Virus record (IMG/VR): IMGVR_UViG_3300035126_000208 | Location: 1-31,874 of that record | Strand: one strand, 5' to 3' | DNA length: 31,874 nucleotides | DNA from: a virus | Shown: positions 15,633 through 22,954 of the stretch, one piece after another | Layout of the letters: every line of letters starts with the position of its first letter | How positions within the stretch are numbered: the stretch's first letter is position 1 | Notes under the pieces: model-generated | Databases searched by the model: none | What the model was told of the DNA's origin: nothing | What the model saw: the letters and a program-made list of their open reading frames with translations, nothing else | Made by a program: the position numbers and the translations under genes

Positions 15633-17380
15633 GTTTCGATTTACTACGCATAAATTTTACCGAGTCAAAGTTGCCTAAATTCAAGGAAAACAAGAATAAA
15701 GGCATCGTGACCTATGGGGAAAAGAACGATTTTCCTGATACGTTACTTGAATTTTACAACAGAAGCCCAAAACACGGGGCTATTGTAAGGCAAAAAGCCC
15801 GTTTTGTGGCAGGTGAAGAAACACTTGTGGATGGCAACCCCAGCGCAGTTAAGGTAATTGACTACGTTAACCCATACGAGGGGATTCAAGAGTTCAAAAA
15901 TAAGTTAGCTCTCGATTACGAATTGTTCAACGGCTTTGCATACGAGGTACACTACAACAAAGTAGGGCAGATTTCTGCACTTTACCACGTAGATTTCAGC
16001 AACGTGCGCACACTTGACCATGATGTGTATATGTATGCAGAAGATTGGAAAAAAGCCAAGCAAGAGGACATCAATCATTATGCACCTTTTAACCCGAAAA
16101 AGGCCCAACCAATGGAAGTGCAGTTGTACTACTTCCGAGAATATGCACCTTCGTTGGGTGTTTATCCGTTGCCCCCATATCAGCATTGTTTGCAGTATAT
16201 TGAAATCGATGTTGAGATAGCCAACTTCCACAATAACAACATCCGCAACGGGTTTGCCAACGGAACGCTGGTTCAGTTGTTCAAAGGACAACCTACCGAA
16301 GAAATTGCCTTTAACTTTGAGAGGAAGTTCAAGCAGAAAACAACCGGCACGGACAACGCAGGTGGTGTGCTTATTCAGTTCAATGAGATGAACGAAAAGT
16401 CGGCAGAGATTGCACACCTGCAACCTTCCGACATGGACAAGCAATTCCTGCAACTTAACGAAACGGTACAGGATGAAATCTTTATCGGCCACAACTTCCC
16501 GAAAATTCTGCTCGGTTATGCAACAGAAGGCGCACTTGGTCAGCGTAATGAAATGATTGAAGCGTATGAGTTGTTCCATAAGTCATACGTTAACAAACGT
16601 CAAGTAAAAGTTGACACTTGCCTACAACATACACTTGAAAGCGTTTATCCCGGCATCGAGTTAACCACCAAAGACAGCGATTTTCTCGGAGTTGATTACG
16701 TTGCATTGTATCAATTTGGCATTGTAAGCCGTGAGGAAGCACGTGAAGCACTCGGATTGCAAAACACAACCATTCAGGCGCAAAAGTTTGACGGTCACAC
16801 TTGCGAATTTCACAAATGGTCGGATAATGACTTGTCAGTTTTTGCCAAATTTGGGGCCGATGAAAGCGAATTTGAGGAAGTGAAACTCACCTTTGAACTG
16901 ACCACAAAAGAAAAGCGTGTGTTGGCTGTTGTAAATTCCGATGAAAAAGCCACATTGAAAGACATTTCTATCGCCACCAAAATAGGCGAAGAAGAAGTCA
17001 TCAAGATTTTGAAAACTTTGCAGGACAGCGGTAAGATAAATTGGACAAACAATGCAATCAAAATTACCGACATTGGCCGGGGTGAGATTGCAGACACCGA
17101 ACTGCCCAAGTTGGAACTGCGTTACAAGTACGATTTAGACCCTGATGCGTTGCCGTTGCAACCCGGTGGTGAAAGCCGTGAGTTTTGTGTGCAAATGCTT
17201 AAAATGGAAAAGCTCTATACTCGTGATGAAATAGACCAGATGAGTGCAATTTTAGGTTATAGCGTATGGCTTCGCAGGGGTGGATGGTACACCGTTCCAA
17301 ATACTGACCCACCGTTGCACATTCCGCATTGCAGACACGAATGGAAACAAAGAATAGTAAGGAGAAGAAACAATGGCTAA
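15629..17380 (+). CDS. Portal protein fused to winged-helix and MuF-like C-terminal regions
   Basis: Protein of 583 residues. Residues 1-400 look like a portal: GIVTYGEKNDFPDTLLEFYN, 'PKHGAIVRQKARFVAGEE', and the wing/crown part with 'KILLGYATEGALGQRNEM' near 290-307. Residues 424-485 form a winged-helix-like unit (KRVLAVVNSDEKATLKDISI, EEEVIKILKTLQDSGKI). Residues 490-580 resemble the C-terminal domain of Mu F-type minor head proteins: SREFCVQMLK, LYTRDEIDQMSAILGY, VWLRRGGWYT and the probable zinc-binding PHCRHEW. So one polypeptide may serve as portal and internal head protein. Unusually, it lies after the capsid gene instead of next to the terminase. It overlaps both neighbours. Confidence 0.8.
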   Translation: MSFDLLRINFTESKLPKFKENKNKGIVTYGEKNDFPDTLLEFYNRSPKHGAIVRQKARFVAGEETLVDGNPSAVKVIDYVNPYEGIQEFKNKLALDYELFNGFAYEVHYNKVGQISALYHVDFSNVRTLDHDVYMYAEDWKKAKQEDINHYAPFNPKKAQPMEVQLYYFREYAPSLGVYPLPPYQHCLQYIEIDVEIANFHNNNIRNGFANGTLVQLFKGQPTEEIAFNFERKFKQKTTGTDNAGGVLIQFNEMNEKSAEIAHLQPSDMDKQFLQLNETVQDEIFIGHNFPKILLGYATEGALGQRNEMIEAYELFHKSYVNKRQVKVDTCLQHTLESVYPGIELTTKDSDFLGVDYVALYQFGIVSREEAREALGLQNTTIQAQKFDGHTCEFHKWSDNDLSVFAKFGADESEFEEVKLTFELTTKEKRVLAVVNSDEKATLKDISIATKIGEEEVIKILKTLQDSGKINWTNNAIKITDIGRGEIADTELPKLELRYKYDLDPDALPLQPGGESREFCVQMLKMEKLYTRDEIDQMSAILGYSVWLRRGGWYTVPNTDPPLHIPHCRHEWKQRIVRRRNNG

Positions 17381-17924
17381 TTTCGCATATTTCGTAAGTG
17401 AGCAGGATGTAAAGAAGAACACCCCTATTGACGAAAACGTTGATAGCAAGTTGCTTCAAACTGCCATGCGCACAGCACAGGATGTTTATATCCGTGATAT
17501 TTTGGGAAGCACCCTATACGACAAGATTTGTGATGACATCAACGGGGCTGGGCTTGGTGGTAATTACCTGACATTGGTCAATAAATACGTTGCACCTTGC
17601 CTGTACCATTACGTGATTTTGGACTCAATGCTGCCATTGACCTACAAAATGATGAACAAGTCAGCGGCAAGTCGTGGCGCAGAAAATGCAAATGCGGTGG
17701 ATGTTGACCAACTTCGCATGATTGAGCAGCGTTACCAAAATAAAGCCGAATACTACGCTGAAAGATTGCGTTTGTATCTTGCCGAAAATGATACACTTTT
17801 CCCAGAATATCAAAACCCTGCGAGTGGTCTTGACGTGATCAACCCGCAGAACCAATATTTATTTGGTGGGTTTTATCTGGGTGAAGATGATGATTACAAA
17901 TTCCTGCGTGGATTTTTCTCATGA
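17373..17924 (+). CDS. Head completion or adaptor-like protein
   Basis: Protein of 183 residues, start MANFAYFVSEQDVKKNTPID, mostly helical, with an acidic, aromatic C-terminus (GGFYLGEDDDYKFLRGFF). The pattern 'LLQTAMRTAQDVYIRDILGS' recalls the helical head-tail adaptor (DUF6712-like) proteins that follow portals in Bacteroidota phages. It overlaps the portal by 8 bases. Role inferred from position directly after the portal. Confidence 0.62.
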   Translation: MANFAYFVSEQDVKKNTPIDENVDSKLLQTAMRTAQDVYIRDILGSTLYDKICDDINGAGLGGNYLTLVNKYVAPCLYHYVILDSMLPLTYKMMNKSAASRGAENANAVDVDQLRMIEQRYQNKAEYYAERLRLYLAENDTLFPEYQNPASGLDVINPQNQYLFGGFYLGEDDDYKFLRGFFS

Positions 17925-17969
17925 ATAAAGTAAGACAGAAAAACGAAAACAAACTGAAACTCTATCTCA

Positions 17970-18434
17970 ATGGTAACAATCAACCAACTACTGGAAGCTC
18001 TGGAAACTGCGGGAAACAACCACAAGCAGATAAAGGCAACCATCGTAAATATTGAACCCAATATCAATACAAGCGGTGAGCAGCTTTATCCACTTATGCG
18101 GATTTTTCCTGATGGAAGTCAGGTGACCGTTGACAAAGTGATTTATCGATTTGCGGTTGCCATTGCTGACAGGCACAGAGAAGATTTTACCGATGCAGTA
18201 GAACGCATCAGCGATATGCACACAGTGATGTTGGACATTTACTCAATGCTGCGTTATGTGTACCGAAACAACATAGCAGGAACATGGGTAATCAACGACA
18301 GCATTACACCCTTTTATGACGCCCAAACGGACATCGTTAGCGGAGTTGCAGCCGTTATAGAATATCATTGTCCAAATTTGAGAGATTACTGCGACACACC
18401 AAATAACAATTTAACATTCCCAACAATAGAATAA
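17970..18434 (+). CDS. Virion-associated protein, possible head-tail joining
   Basis: Protein of 154 residues, start MVTINQLLEALETAGNNHKQ. Mixed alpha/beta; 'EQLYPLMRIFPDGSQVTVDK' then 'YRFAVAIADRHREDFTDAVE' and an all-helical middle. Size and order (portal, adaptor, this) suggest a tail terminator or neck protein, without a clear family match. It starts 46 bases after the previous stop; a 44-codon frame starting by ATGA at 17921 overlaps its first third and is not preferred. Confidence 0.58.
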   Translation: MVTINQLLEALETAGNNHKQIKATIVNIEPNINTSGEQLYPLMRIFPDGSQVTVDKVIYRFAVAIADRHREDFTDAVERISDMHTVMLDIYSMLRYVYRNNIAGTWVINDSITPFYDAQTDIVSGVAAVIEYHCPNLRDYCDTPNNNLTFPTIE

Positions 18435-18435
18435 A

Positions 18436-18705
18436 ATGAGTACAGCAACAGAATTTATGAGTGGTTTCACGGGCTGCAAAGTCCTTTCAGGAACAGGCGC
18501 AAATACCGGCCGTTGGCAGGGTTTTGTAGTTAACGCAGATGCGGTTGTTTCCGCTGCCCTTGACAAAAATGCGGCAAGTGTAATGACAACCCTTGGACTG
18601 ACAGGTGTAACCCTGAAACAAGGCACGTTTATCTCCTTGCCCGAAGGTGACTATTTCAGCAGCATCACACTGACAAGCGGAAGCATCGTAGCGTATAACG
18701 TATGA
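18436..18705 (+). CDS. Small virion protein of unknown role
   Basis: Protein of 89 residues, start MSTATEFMSGFTGCKVLSGT, rich in Gly, Ser, Thr and Val, with beta-strand-like 'GVTLKQGTFISLPEGDYFSS'. It precedes the fibre-like gene and overlaps it by ATGA. Such short, beta-rich proteins before fibre genes may be decoration or fibre-attachment proteins; this is a guess from context only. Confidence 0.55.
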   Translation: MSTATEFMSGFTGCKVLSGTGANTGRWQGFVVNADAVVSAALDKNAASVMTTLGLTGVTLKQGTFISLPEGDYFSSITLTSGSIVAYNV

Positions 18706-19520
18706 TAAGAATAGGTGTTCGGTCATTTGTAGCAGGTGGCGGCAATGATGCCGATGCACAGGCCTTTATTGATGCCGCTGCAATAACTGATGTAACACAG
18801 CAGTCGGCCATCAATACATTGGTACTGGACTTGAAAAATTATGGCATTTGGACAAAAATGAAAGCCATTTATCCTTTCGTTGGTGGTACAGCATCCACTC
18901 ACAAATGGAACTTGAAAGACCCCCGTGATTTGAATGCTGCGTTTAGGTTGGTGTTTAGTGGTGGAGGTACGCACAGCTCAACCGGATGGCTTCCAAACGG
19001 AACAAATGGTTTTGCAAATACTTTTTTTAATATATCAAATAATTTTATTAGTACAAGCAATGCTTCAATGGGTTGTTATTTAAGAACTGACACAAGCACT
19101 TCTTCTGTTGATATTGGAGCAGGTAATACAACTGAAGCCAAAAATGGAATTTTAATTTATTCTTCATTTAATGGAAGTACACTTTTTTCATGTGCATTTT
19201 CAAATACATTTATATCACCAGCTCCAACAAATAATGACTCGCGTGGTTTTTATTCAGTTGTAAGAGATGGAGGAGTTCAACGAATACATAAAAGAGGTGA
19301 TATTACTATCAATTTAAGTAAAACAGAAGCAAGTGCTGGTTTATCATCGTTAAATATTTATATTGGTGGCGGAAACCCAATAGGTGGTTCTGGTAGTTAT
19401 TTATATTCAGATAGAGAACAAGCATTTGCATTTATTGGTGATATAATAACACAAACTGAAATAGACAACCTTTACACCGCAGTACAAGCATATCAAACCA
19501 CTTTATCTCGTAACGTATGA
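18702..19520 (+). CDS. Probable receptor-binding tail fibre (lectin-like)
   Basis: Protein of 272 residues. N-terminal part (1-100) with 'LDLKNYGIWTKMKAIYPFVG' and 'HKWNLKDPRDLNAAFRLVFS', an attachment-type module; then about 150 residues rich in Ser, Asn, Thr and Gly with short strands, ending 'REQAFAFIGDIITQTEIDNL', consistent with a concanavalin/LamG-like jelly-roll. The DNA from about 19020 to 19460 is markedly more AT-rich than both ends of the gene, which suggests that the binding domain has been exchanged. It precedes a small gene and the lysis cassette, a usual place for fibre genes. Confidence 0.7.
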   Translation: MIRIGVRSFVAGGGNDADAQAFIDAAAITDVTQQSAINTLVLDLKNYGIWTKMKAIYPFVGGTASTHKWNLKDPRDLNAAFRLVFSGGGTHSSTGWLPNGTNGFANTFFNISNNFISTSNASMGCYLRTDTSTSSVDIGAGNTTEAKNGILIYSSFNGSTLFSCAFSNTFISPAPTNNDSRGFYSVVRDGGVQRIHKRGDITINLSKTEASAGLSSLNIYIGGGNPIGGSGSYLYSDREQAFAFIGDIITQTEIDNLYTAVQAYQTTLSRNV

Positions 19521-19771
19521 TTACCATAAAAGACATAACACCGGAACAATACAGCACCTACGTTGGTGTGCTGACAATCGAAGACAAAGACAGCTTAATT
19601 GGTCAATGGTATATGGCCGATAGCTATTTCAACCCTATCCAAGATGCTGACGACAAGTGGGTGATTTCGGTTGAGGAGATTTCCCAGTGCGTAAACCCTG
19701 ATTTTATGTGGGTGAAAGATTTGCCGCTTATCCCGTTTGTACCAAAACCATCACCGCCCTTTCCCGGATGA
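19517..19771 (+). CDS. Small protein downstream of fibre
   Basis: Protein of 84 residues, start MITIKDITPEQYSTYVGVLT, ending in a Pro-rich tail (VPKPSPPFPG). It overlaps the fibre gene and the next gene by ATGA on both sides. The compact alpha/beta pattern and location after a fibre suggest a fibre-assembly helper, but no family was recognised. Confidence 0.55.
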   Translation: MITIKDITPEQYSTYVGVLTIEDKDSLIGQWYMADSYFNPIQDADDKWVISVEEISQCVNPDFMWVKDLPLIPFVPKPSPPFPG

Positions 19772-19926
19772 AAAACGAAACTGAAACAATCGTAGGTAGT
19801 TGGCTGTTATGGTTGGCTGGGGCTGCTGCAAAGTTGCTTCCGTTAATTCAATTCCTATCTTTCACCGCTGCCCTTGTTTTATCCTGCATAGGCATCTATA
19901 AATTTTTCAAGTATGGCAAAAAGTAA
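19768..19926 (+). CDS. Holin-like small membrane protein
   Basis: Start at 19768 (MKNETETIVGSWLLWLAGAA), chosen because it couples by ATGA with the previous gene; an upstream ATG at 19708 would read through that gene. The product has 52 residues with two likely membrane helices (about 9-26 and 29-47) and a basic end (YKFFKYGKK). Size, topology and position just before spanin-like and endolysin-like genes suggest a holin, which would form membrane holes to release or activate the endolysin. No sequence family was identified. Confidence 0.6.
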   Translation: MKNETETIVGSWLLWLAGAAAKLLPLIQFLSFTAALVLSCIGIYKFFKYGKK

Positions 19927-19938
19927 GGAGATAGTAAA

Positions 19939-20217
19939 ATGGCAACCGAAAAGCAAACGGAAGTTGGGCAGACACACGAAGTCAGCCAACAAACACAATT
20001 CAGCAAAACCATACCGAGGACAAGGAAGATGAAACTTAAAGGATATTTCAAACCAACCCCAAAGCGTTTCAGGGTTTTGGGCGACAGCATTGCGGCTGCA
20101 TCTTTGTTCGTTGCCGGGTTAAACCTTGACCACCCCAAGTTGATGCTCATTTCAGGTGTATGCGGTGCTGTCGGAAAGTTCGTGACCAATTTCTTTGCGG
20201 AGGATGAAACGAAGTGA
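19939..20217 (+). CDS. Small membrane protein of lysis cassette
   Basis: Protein of 92 residues with a soluble, Gln/Thr-rich, basic N-terminus and two hydrophobic segments near the end (GDSIAAASLFVAGL and 'LMLISGVCGAVGKFVTNFF'), then an acidic tail. Preceded by AAGGAG at a good distance. Proteins with the pattern 'PTPKRFRVLGDSIAAASLF' occur in Bacteroidota phage lysis regions. It may be the holin in place of, or together with, 19768-19926. Confidence 0.6.
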   Translation: MATEKQTEVGQTHEVSQQTQFSKTIPRTRKMKLKGYFKPTPKRFRVLGDSIAAASLFVAGLNLDHPKLMLISGVCGAVGKFVTNFFAEDETK

Positions 20218-20710
20218 TTGGCTTTTTGTGCTTTGTGGTGTACTTGCTATTGTGCTTGTCTTTGGGCATTGCCCGACACAACAAAAACCACAGGCAGACA
20301 CAGGACTGGTAGATAGTTTAAATGCCGAAATTGACAGCATCAAAAATGAGTATGCTGCGCTGCTGATCAACCGCCCTGAAAAAGTTAAACGCATCCGTGA
20401 AATTAGGACAAAATATGTCCATGACACCCTGACCATTACCGAGCTTCAACAGGACACGATAAAACTTGCCGCCCTGATTGATGAAAATCAACTTTGCTGG
20501 GAAATAATATCCGATGATAGCGTGGTAATTTACAGCCAAGAGCAAGTCATAAAATTACAGGATAGTGCGATAACGCATTTACAAGCCATTACAGCCACTC
20601 AAAATGAGCAGTTAATACAATGTGCCACAGACAACAATAAAATGCGTAGGAAACGAAATGCGTGGCGAAATATCGCAATCTTATCATCATTATTATTCAT
20701 AGCCAAATGA
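20204..20710 (+). CDS. Spanin-like membrane protein
   Basis: Protein of 168 residues starting MKRSDWLFVLCGVLAIVLVF (chosen over 20195, three codons earlier). An N-terminal signal-anchor helix is followed by a long periplasmic coiled coil (residues 30-145) and a second hydrophobic stretch at the very end. A Cys follows the first helix (VFGHC), but the preceding His spoils a lipobox. An inner-membrane spanin (Rz-like) fits the topology, and it precedes the endolysin with an ATGA overlap. No separate outer-membrane lipoprotein was found. Confidence 0.55.
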   Translation: MKRSDWLFVLCGVLAIVLVFGHCPTQQKPQADTGLVDSLNAEIDSIKNEYAALLINRPEKVKRIREIRTKYVHDTLTITELQQDTIKLAALIDENQLCWEIISDDSVVIYSQEQVIKLQDSAITHLQAITATQNEQLIQCATDNNKMRRKRNAWRNIAILSSLLFIAK

Positions 20711-21336
20711 AAGCACTGCAAGAACTACTGAACAAAAATGGGGCAAACCTGAAACCTGATGGCGTTATCGGCCCGAAAACAACCGAAGCACTGGCCAACT
20801 ACATAGCCAATGAGCTGAAAAAACGCAAATGGTTACCCCAATATCATGGTATTGTATGGCTTCGCACGGATGATAAGCTGACAAATAAGTTCGAAGATTA
20901 CTGCGTTGTGTACAAATACGGGCAGATTGTCTACGTTTGCCATGCTTCCACCACCGCTGGTGACTTTTATGTCTACAATCCCCTCACCGTTGGTGGGATA
21001 AATGGCACAGCTGTGGCTACTGAACAGCAGGTTGTTGGTTCACACCGCTTTGTAACGGGTGCAAAATGGTCAAATTTGTGGCTTGGTGCGCCTTATTTTC
21101 AGCAGATTTTGCCTATAACCATTTACCGGGATGGTACAAAAGACAGACAACTTGACCAAAAAGTAACGCAATTCGGGTTATTTGGGATAAACTTCCACCG
21201 TGCCGGGCTGGGTGACTGGGTGAATAAGTGGTCAGCAGGGTGTCAGGTTGTACCTGATAAGCATTGGTTCGAGATTGTGAAGCGATTTAATCAGGGGCAG
21301 ACCATTGATTTTACCCTATTTTGCACATTCGGATAA
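20707..21336 (+). CDS. Endolysin candidate: peptidoglycan-binding plus YkuD-like catalytic domain
   Basis: Protein of 209 residues; start 20707 couples by ATGA with the spanin-like gene (an upstream ATG at 20662 is inside it). Residues 1-35 (LQELLNKNGANLKPDGVIGP, then KTTEALANYI) are a PG_binding_1-type repeat. The C-terminal domain shows INFHRAG with His164 and WSAGCQV with Cys179, the His...Ser-x-Gly-Cys arrangement of the L,D-transpeptidase (YkuD) fold. In a lysis cassette this would most likely be a cysteine-dependent peptidoglycan peptidase acting on cell-wall cross-links. Last plus-strand gene before the convergent terminator. Confidence 0.72.
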   Translation: MKALQELLNKNGANLKPDGVIGPKTTEALANYIANELKKRKWLPQYHGIVWLRTDDKLTNKFEDYCVVYKYGQIVYVCHASTTAGDFYVYNPLTVGGINGTAVATEQQVVGSHRFVTGAKWSNLWLGAPYFQQILPITIYRDGTKDRQLDQKVTQFGLFGINFHRAGLGDWVNKWSAGCQVVPDKHWFEIVKRFNQGQTIDFTLFCTFG

Positions 21337-21352
21337 GCAAAATTTGCGAAAA

Positions 21353-21385
21353 TTGCTCATTGCATTGAGCAAAATTACTCAATGC
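21353..21385. terminator. Convergent terminator with two exclusive hairpins
   Basis: TTGCTCA (21353-21359) / TGAGCAA (21366-21372) and GCATTGAG (21362-21369) / CTCAATGC (21378-21385) are both perfect but share TGAG and cannot form together. They lie in the 61-base gap between the converging plus and minus gene blocks. Each strand could use a different one. Confidence 0.6.
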
Positions 21386-21397
21386 TTTGCGTAAAAA

Positions 21398-21661
21398 CTA
21401 TCTGTGGACATCCACCAAATTGATAAGATGCTCTATTGAAAACTTGACAATGTAAGTCAACTCACCGCACACGATAATGGTCAGCGGCTTTTTTGGTGTG
21501 CTTCGGTTGTCAGGCATCATGCAATCAATTTTGTACAAACAGACAGGAAATGTCGGCTCTTGATACAAATCAACTTCGGAAGGTGCAATACCCATTTCAT
21601 AAAGCGCATCTTCCATTTCATCCCCTGCAATGACTTCAAGGCAAAGCGGTGTGTGAAACAT
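21398..21661 (-). CDS. Hypothetical protein, end of early operon
   Basis: Protein of 87 residues, start MFHTPLCLEVIAGDEMEDAL, acidic N-terminal half, beta-like C-terminal half (LTIIVCGELTYIVKFSIEHL). It overlaps the end of the phosphoesterase gene by one base, so it is translated from the same message. No domain recognised. It is the last gene on the minus strand before the convergent terminator. Confidence 0.6.
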   Translation of the reverse strand: MFHTPLCLEVIAGDEMEDALYEMGIAPSEVDLYQEPTFPVCLYKIDCMMPDNRSTPKKPLTIIVCGELTYIVKFSIEHLINLVDVHR

Positions 21662-22668
21662 CAGTAAACCCTCCCTTCAATTATGCGGTAGTTTTCTACG
21701 TGGAAGTTTCTATTTGGAAGCACGGTCACGATAGCACCCCCATGATTTTGTTTGATGTAGCCATAGGGGTTGTATTCGGGTGTAAGTGTACAATGACACC
21801 CGGTGGAGAAACAAACAATCTCATCGCCTTTCAAGTTGTTTTCGTGGTGGCTTGATGTCTGGTGGTGATGGCCGATAAGCAGCGAAGATTTTGCCCTCAT
21901 AAATGCACCCCTTGCCGGGTTAACCGGAGCCATGATTGACTTTTGAAATTCGTGGCCATGCAGAATGTCAAGTTTCCCGGCTTTTATTCTTTCCCTGAAC
22001 ACTACTTTGATGTCGTACTTTTTCAAGTGCAGTTGTTCTTCCAAAGTTATGCCATCCAAATCTTCAATGGCACGGGCATTGCTTAACAAATAATGGCGCA
22101 TCCTTTCCTCGTGATTGCCAAATTTATACCAAATGGGCAGGGTTGGAAACTCCTCACGCAGCAACTGGAAGAAACTGCGTGTCATTATCAATTCCTCACG
22201 GATGCTCGGGCGTTTGGTTTCCTGTAAAAAGCGGCTCACCATGTACATATCAATAATGTCACCATTCAGCACAATCCCTGTGATGCCTTTTTCTTTTCCG
22301 TATTCCAACGATGCTTGGATTGCAAGTGGGTCATGTTCAGGGAAGTGAATATCCGACATGACCAAATACTTTCCTGATGGCAGCACCACATCCTTTCGGA
22401 CTGGTAGCTTTGTGTAAAGGCCAAACTTTTTCAGGCCTTCTTCGATTGTTGATTTTCCGGGCATATTTTCAGTGTGTTTTTTACCATACTTTTGGTCGCC
22501 AAGTGAGTTAGTGCATTTACGTATTGTGTTACGCACAGCGTTAACGCTTGGCCATACACCGGGATTTTGTTCGTAAATGAGTTTGGAGAGTGTTTGTTTT
22601 GGGAGCATCAGCTGCCCATCCATCATGTGTTGCTGCATGATAGATTTGACGATTTCAATTTTAGTCAT
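21661..22668 (-). CDS. Calcineurin-like metallophosphoesterase with N-terminal helical domain
   Basis: Protein of 335 residues. All five metallophosphoesterase motifs are present: Asp106 and His108 in SDIHFPEHD, Gly136-Asp137 in NGDIID, GNHE at 184-187, His237/His239 in HGHE, and GHHH at 266-269. These would bind two metal ions and cut phosphoesters; the substrate (DNA, RNA ends or nucleotides) is unknown. The first 70 residues form a separate, partly basic helical region (NAVRNTIRKC) that may bind DNA. It is preceded by a hairpin and CTACTTTTATAG 4 bases before TAG-ATG. In this operon a role in DNA metabolism is likely. Confidence 0.85.
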   Translation of the reverse strand: MTKIEIVKSIMQQHMMDGQLMLPKQTLSKLIYEQNPGVWPSVNAVRNTIRKCTNSLGDQKYGKKHTENMPGKSTIEEGLKKFGLYTKLPVRKDVVLPSGKYLVMSDIHFPEHDPLAIQASLEYGKEKGITGIVLNGDIIDMYMVSRFLQETKRPSIREELIMTRSFFQLLREEFPTLPIWYKFGNHEERMRHYLLSNARAIEDLDGITLEEQLHLKKYDIKVVFRERIKAGKLDILHGHEFQKSIMAPVNPARGAFMRAKSSLLIGHHHQTSSHHENNLKGDEIVCFSTGCHCTLTPEYNPYGYIKQNHGGAIVTVLPNRNFHVENYRIIEGRVY

Positions 22669-22673
22669 CTATC

Positions 22674-22705
22674 TATAAAAGTAGTTAGCCCCTGCGATTG
22701 CTAAC
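22674..22705 (-). promoter_or_regulatory. Hairpin plus CTACTTTTATAG before 22668
   Basis: On the minus strand GTTAGC (22705-22700), a ten-base loop and GCTAAC (22689-22684), followed by TACTTTTATAGATAG and the ATG at 22668. It is the same signal as at 5377-5388, on the other strand and in the early operon. The stem overlaps the stop codon of the small gene upstream. Confidence 0.5.
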
Positions 22706-22771
22706 ATCGACTAATAAATCAATCAATGCAAGAACCACAGGGGCAATATACAACATTAAACCAAGCGTCAT
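22685..22771 (-). CDS. 28-residue single-span membrane peptide
   Basis: ATG at 22771-22769 follows the previous stop TAG directly (TAGATG); TAA at 22687-22685. The product starts MTLGLMLYIAPVVLALIDLL, one hydrophobic helix, with a charged end (DVSNRRG). It fits exactly between two genes and has the same length and start (MTL) as the membrane peptide at 30627-30713. No family known. Confidence 0.5.
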   Translation of the reverse strand: MTLGLMLYIAPVVLALIDLLVDVSNRRG

Positions 22772-22954
22772 CTAATTTGTCAGGGCTGTGCCGTTTAATT
22801 CATCCTGCCACACCCTTATTTTGAACCACTCATCTACGCTTGGAATGTCATCAGGCATTTGGCTGTAATCGTATGGCAGTGCTTCAATGATTTCATCATC
22901 GCAAGGTGGCTGCCAATTTTCTATTGACTTCGGGGTTTCACGTTTATTCAGCAT
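22772..22954 (-). CDS. Hypothetical acidic protein
   Basis: Protein of 60 residues, start MLNKRETPKSIENWQPPCDD, acidic and aromatic (YDYSQMPDDIPSVDEWFKIR). No domain recognised. It starts 11 bases inside the 3' end of the upstream gene, as part of the tightly packed minus-strand operon. Confidence 0.55.
   Translation of the reverse strand: MLNKRETPKSIENWQPPCDDEIIEALPYDYSQMPDDIPSVDEWFKIRVWQDELNGTALTN

Noticed and set aside
17921-18055. 44-codon frame starting by ATGA at the end of the 17373 gene
   Set aside because: Two thirds of it overlap the well-supported 17970 gene in another frame, and the product (Asn, Lys and Gly rich) has no recognisable feature. The ATGA start alone is not enough.
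18086-18094. Second DnaA box (TTATCCACT)
   Set aside because: One mismatch and it lies inside a virion gene; chance is a sufficient explanation.
20204-20300. Lipoprotein signal in the spanin-like protein
   Set aside because: The Cys after the first helix is preceded by His (FGHC), which does not fit a lipobox; it is more likely an anchored inner-membrane protein.
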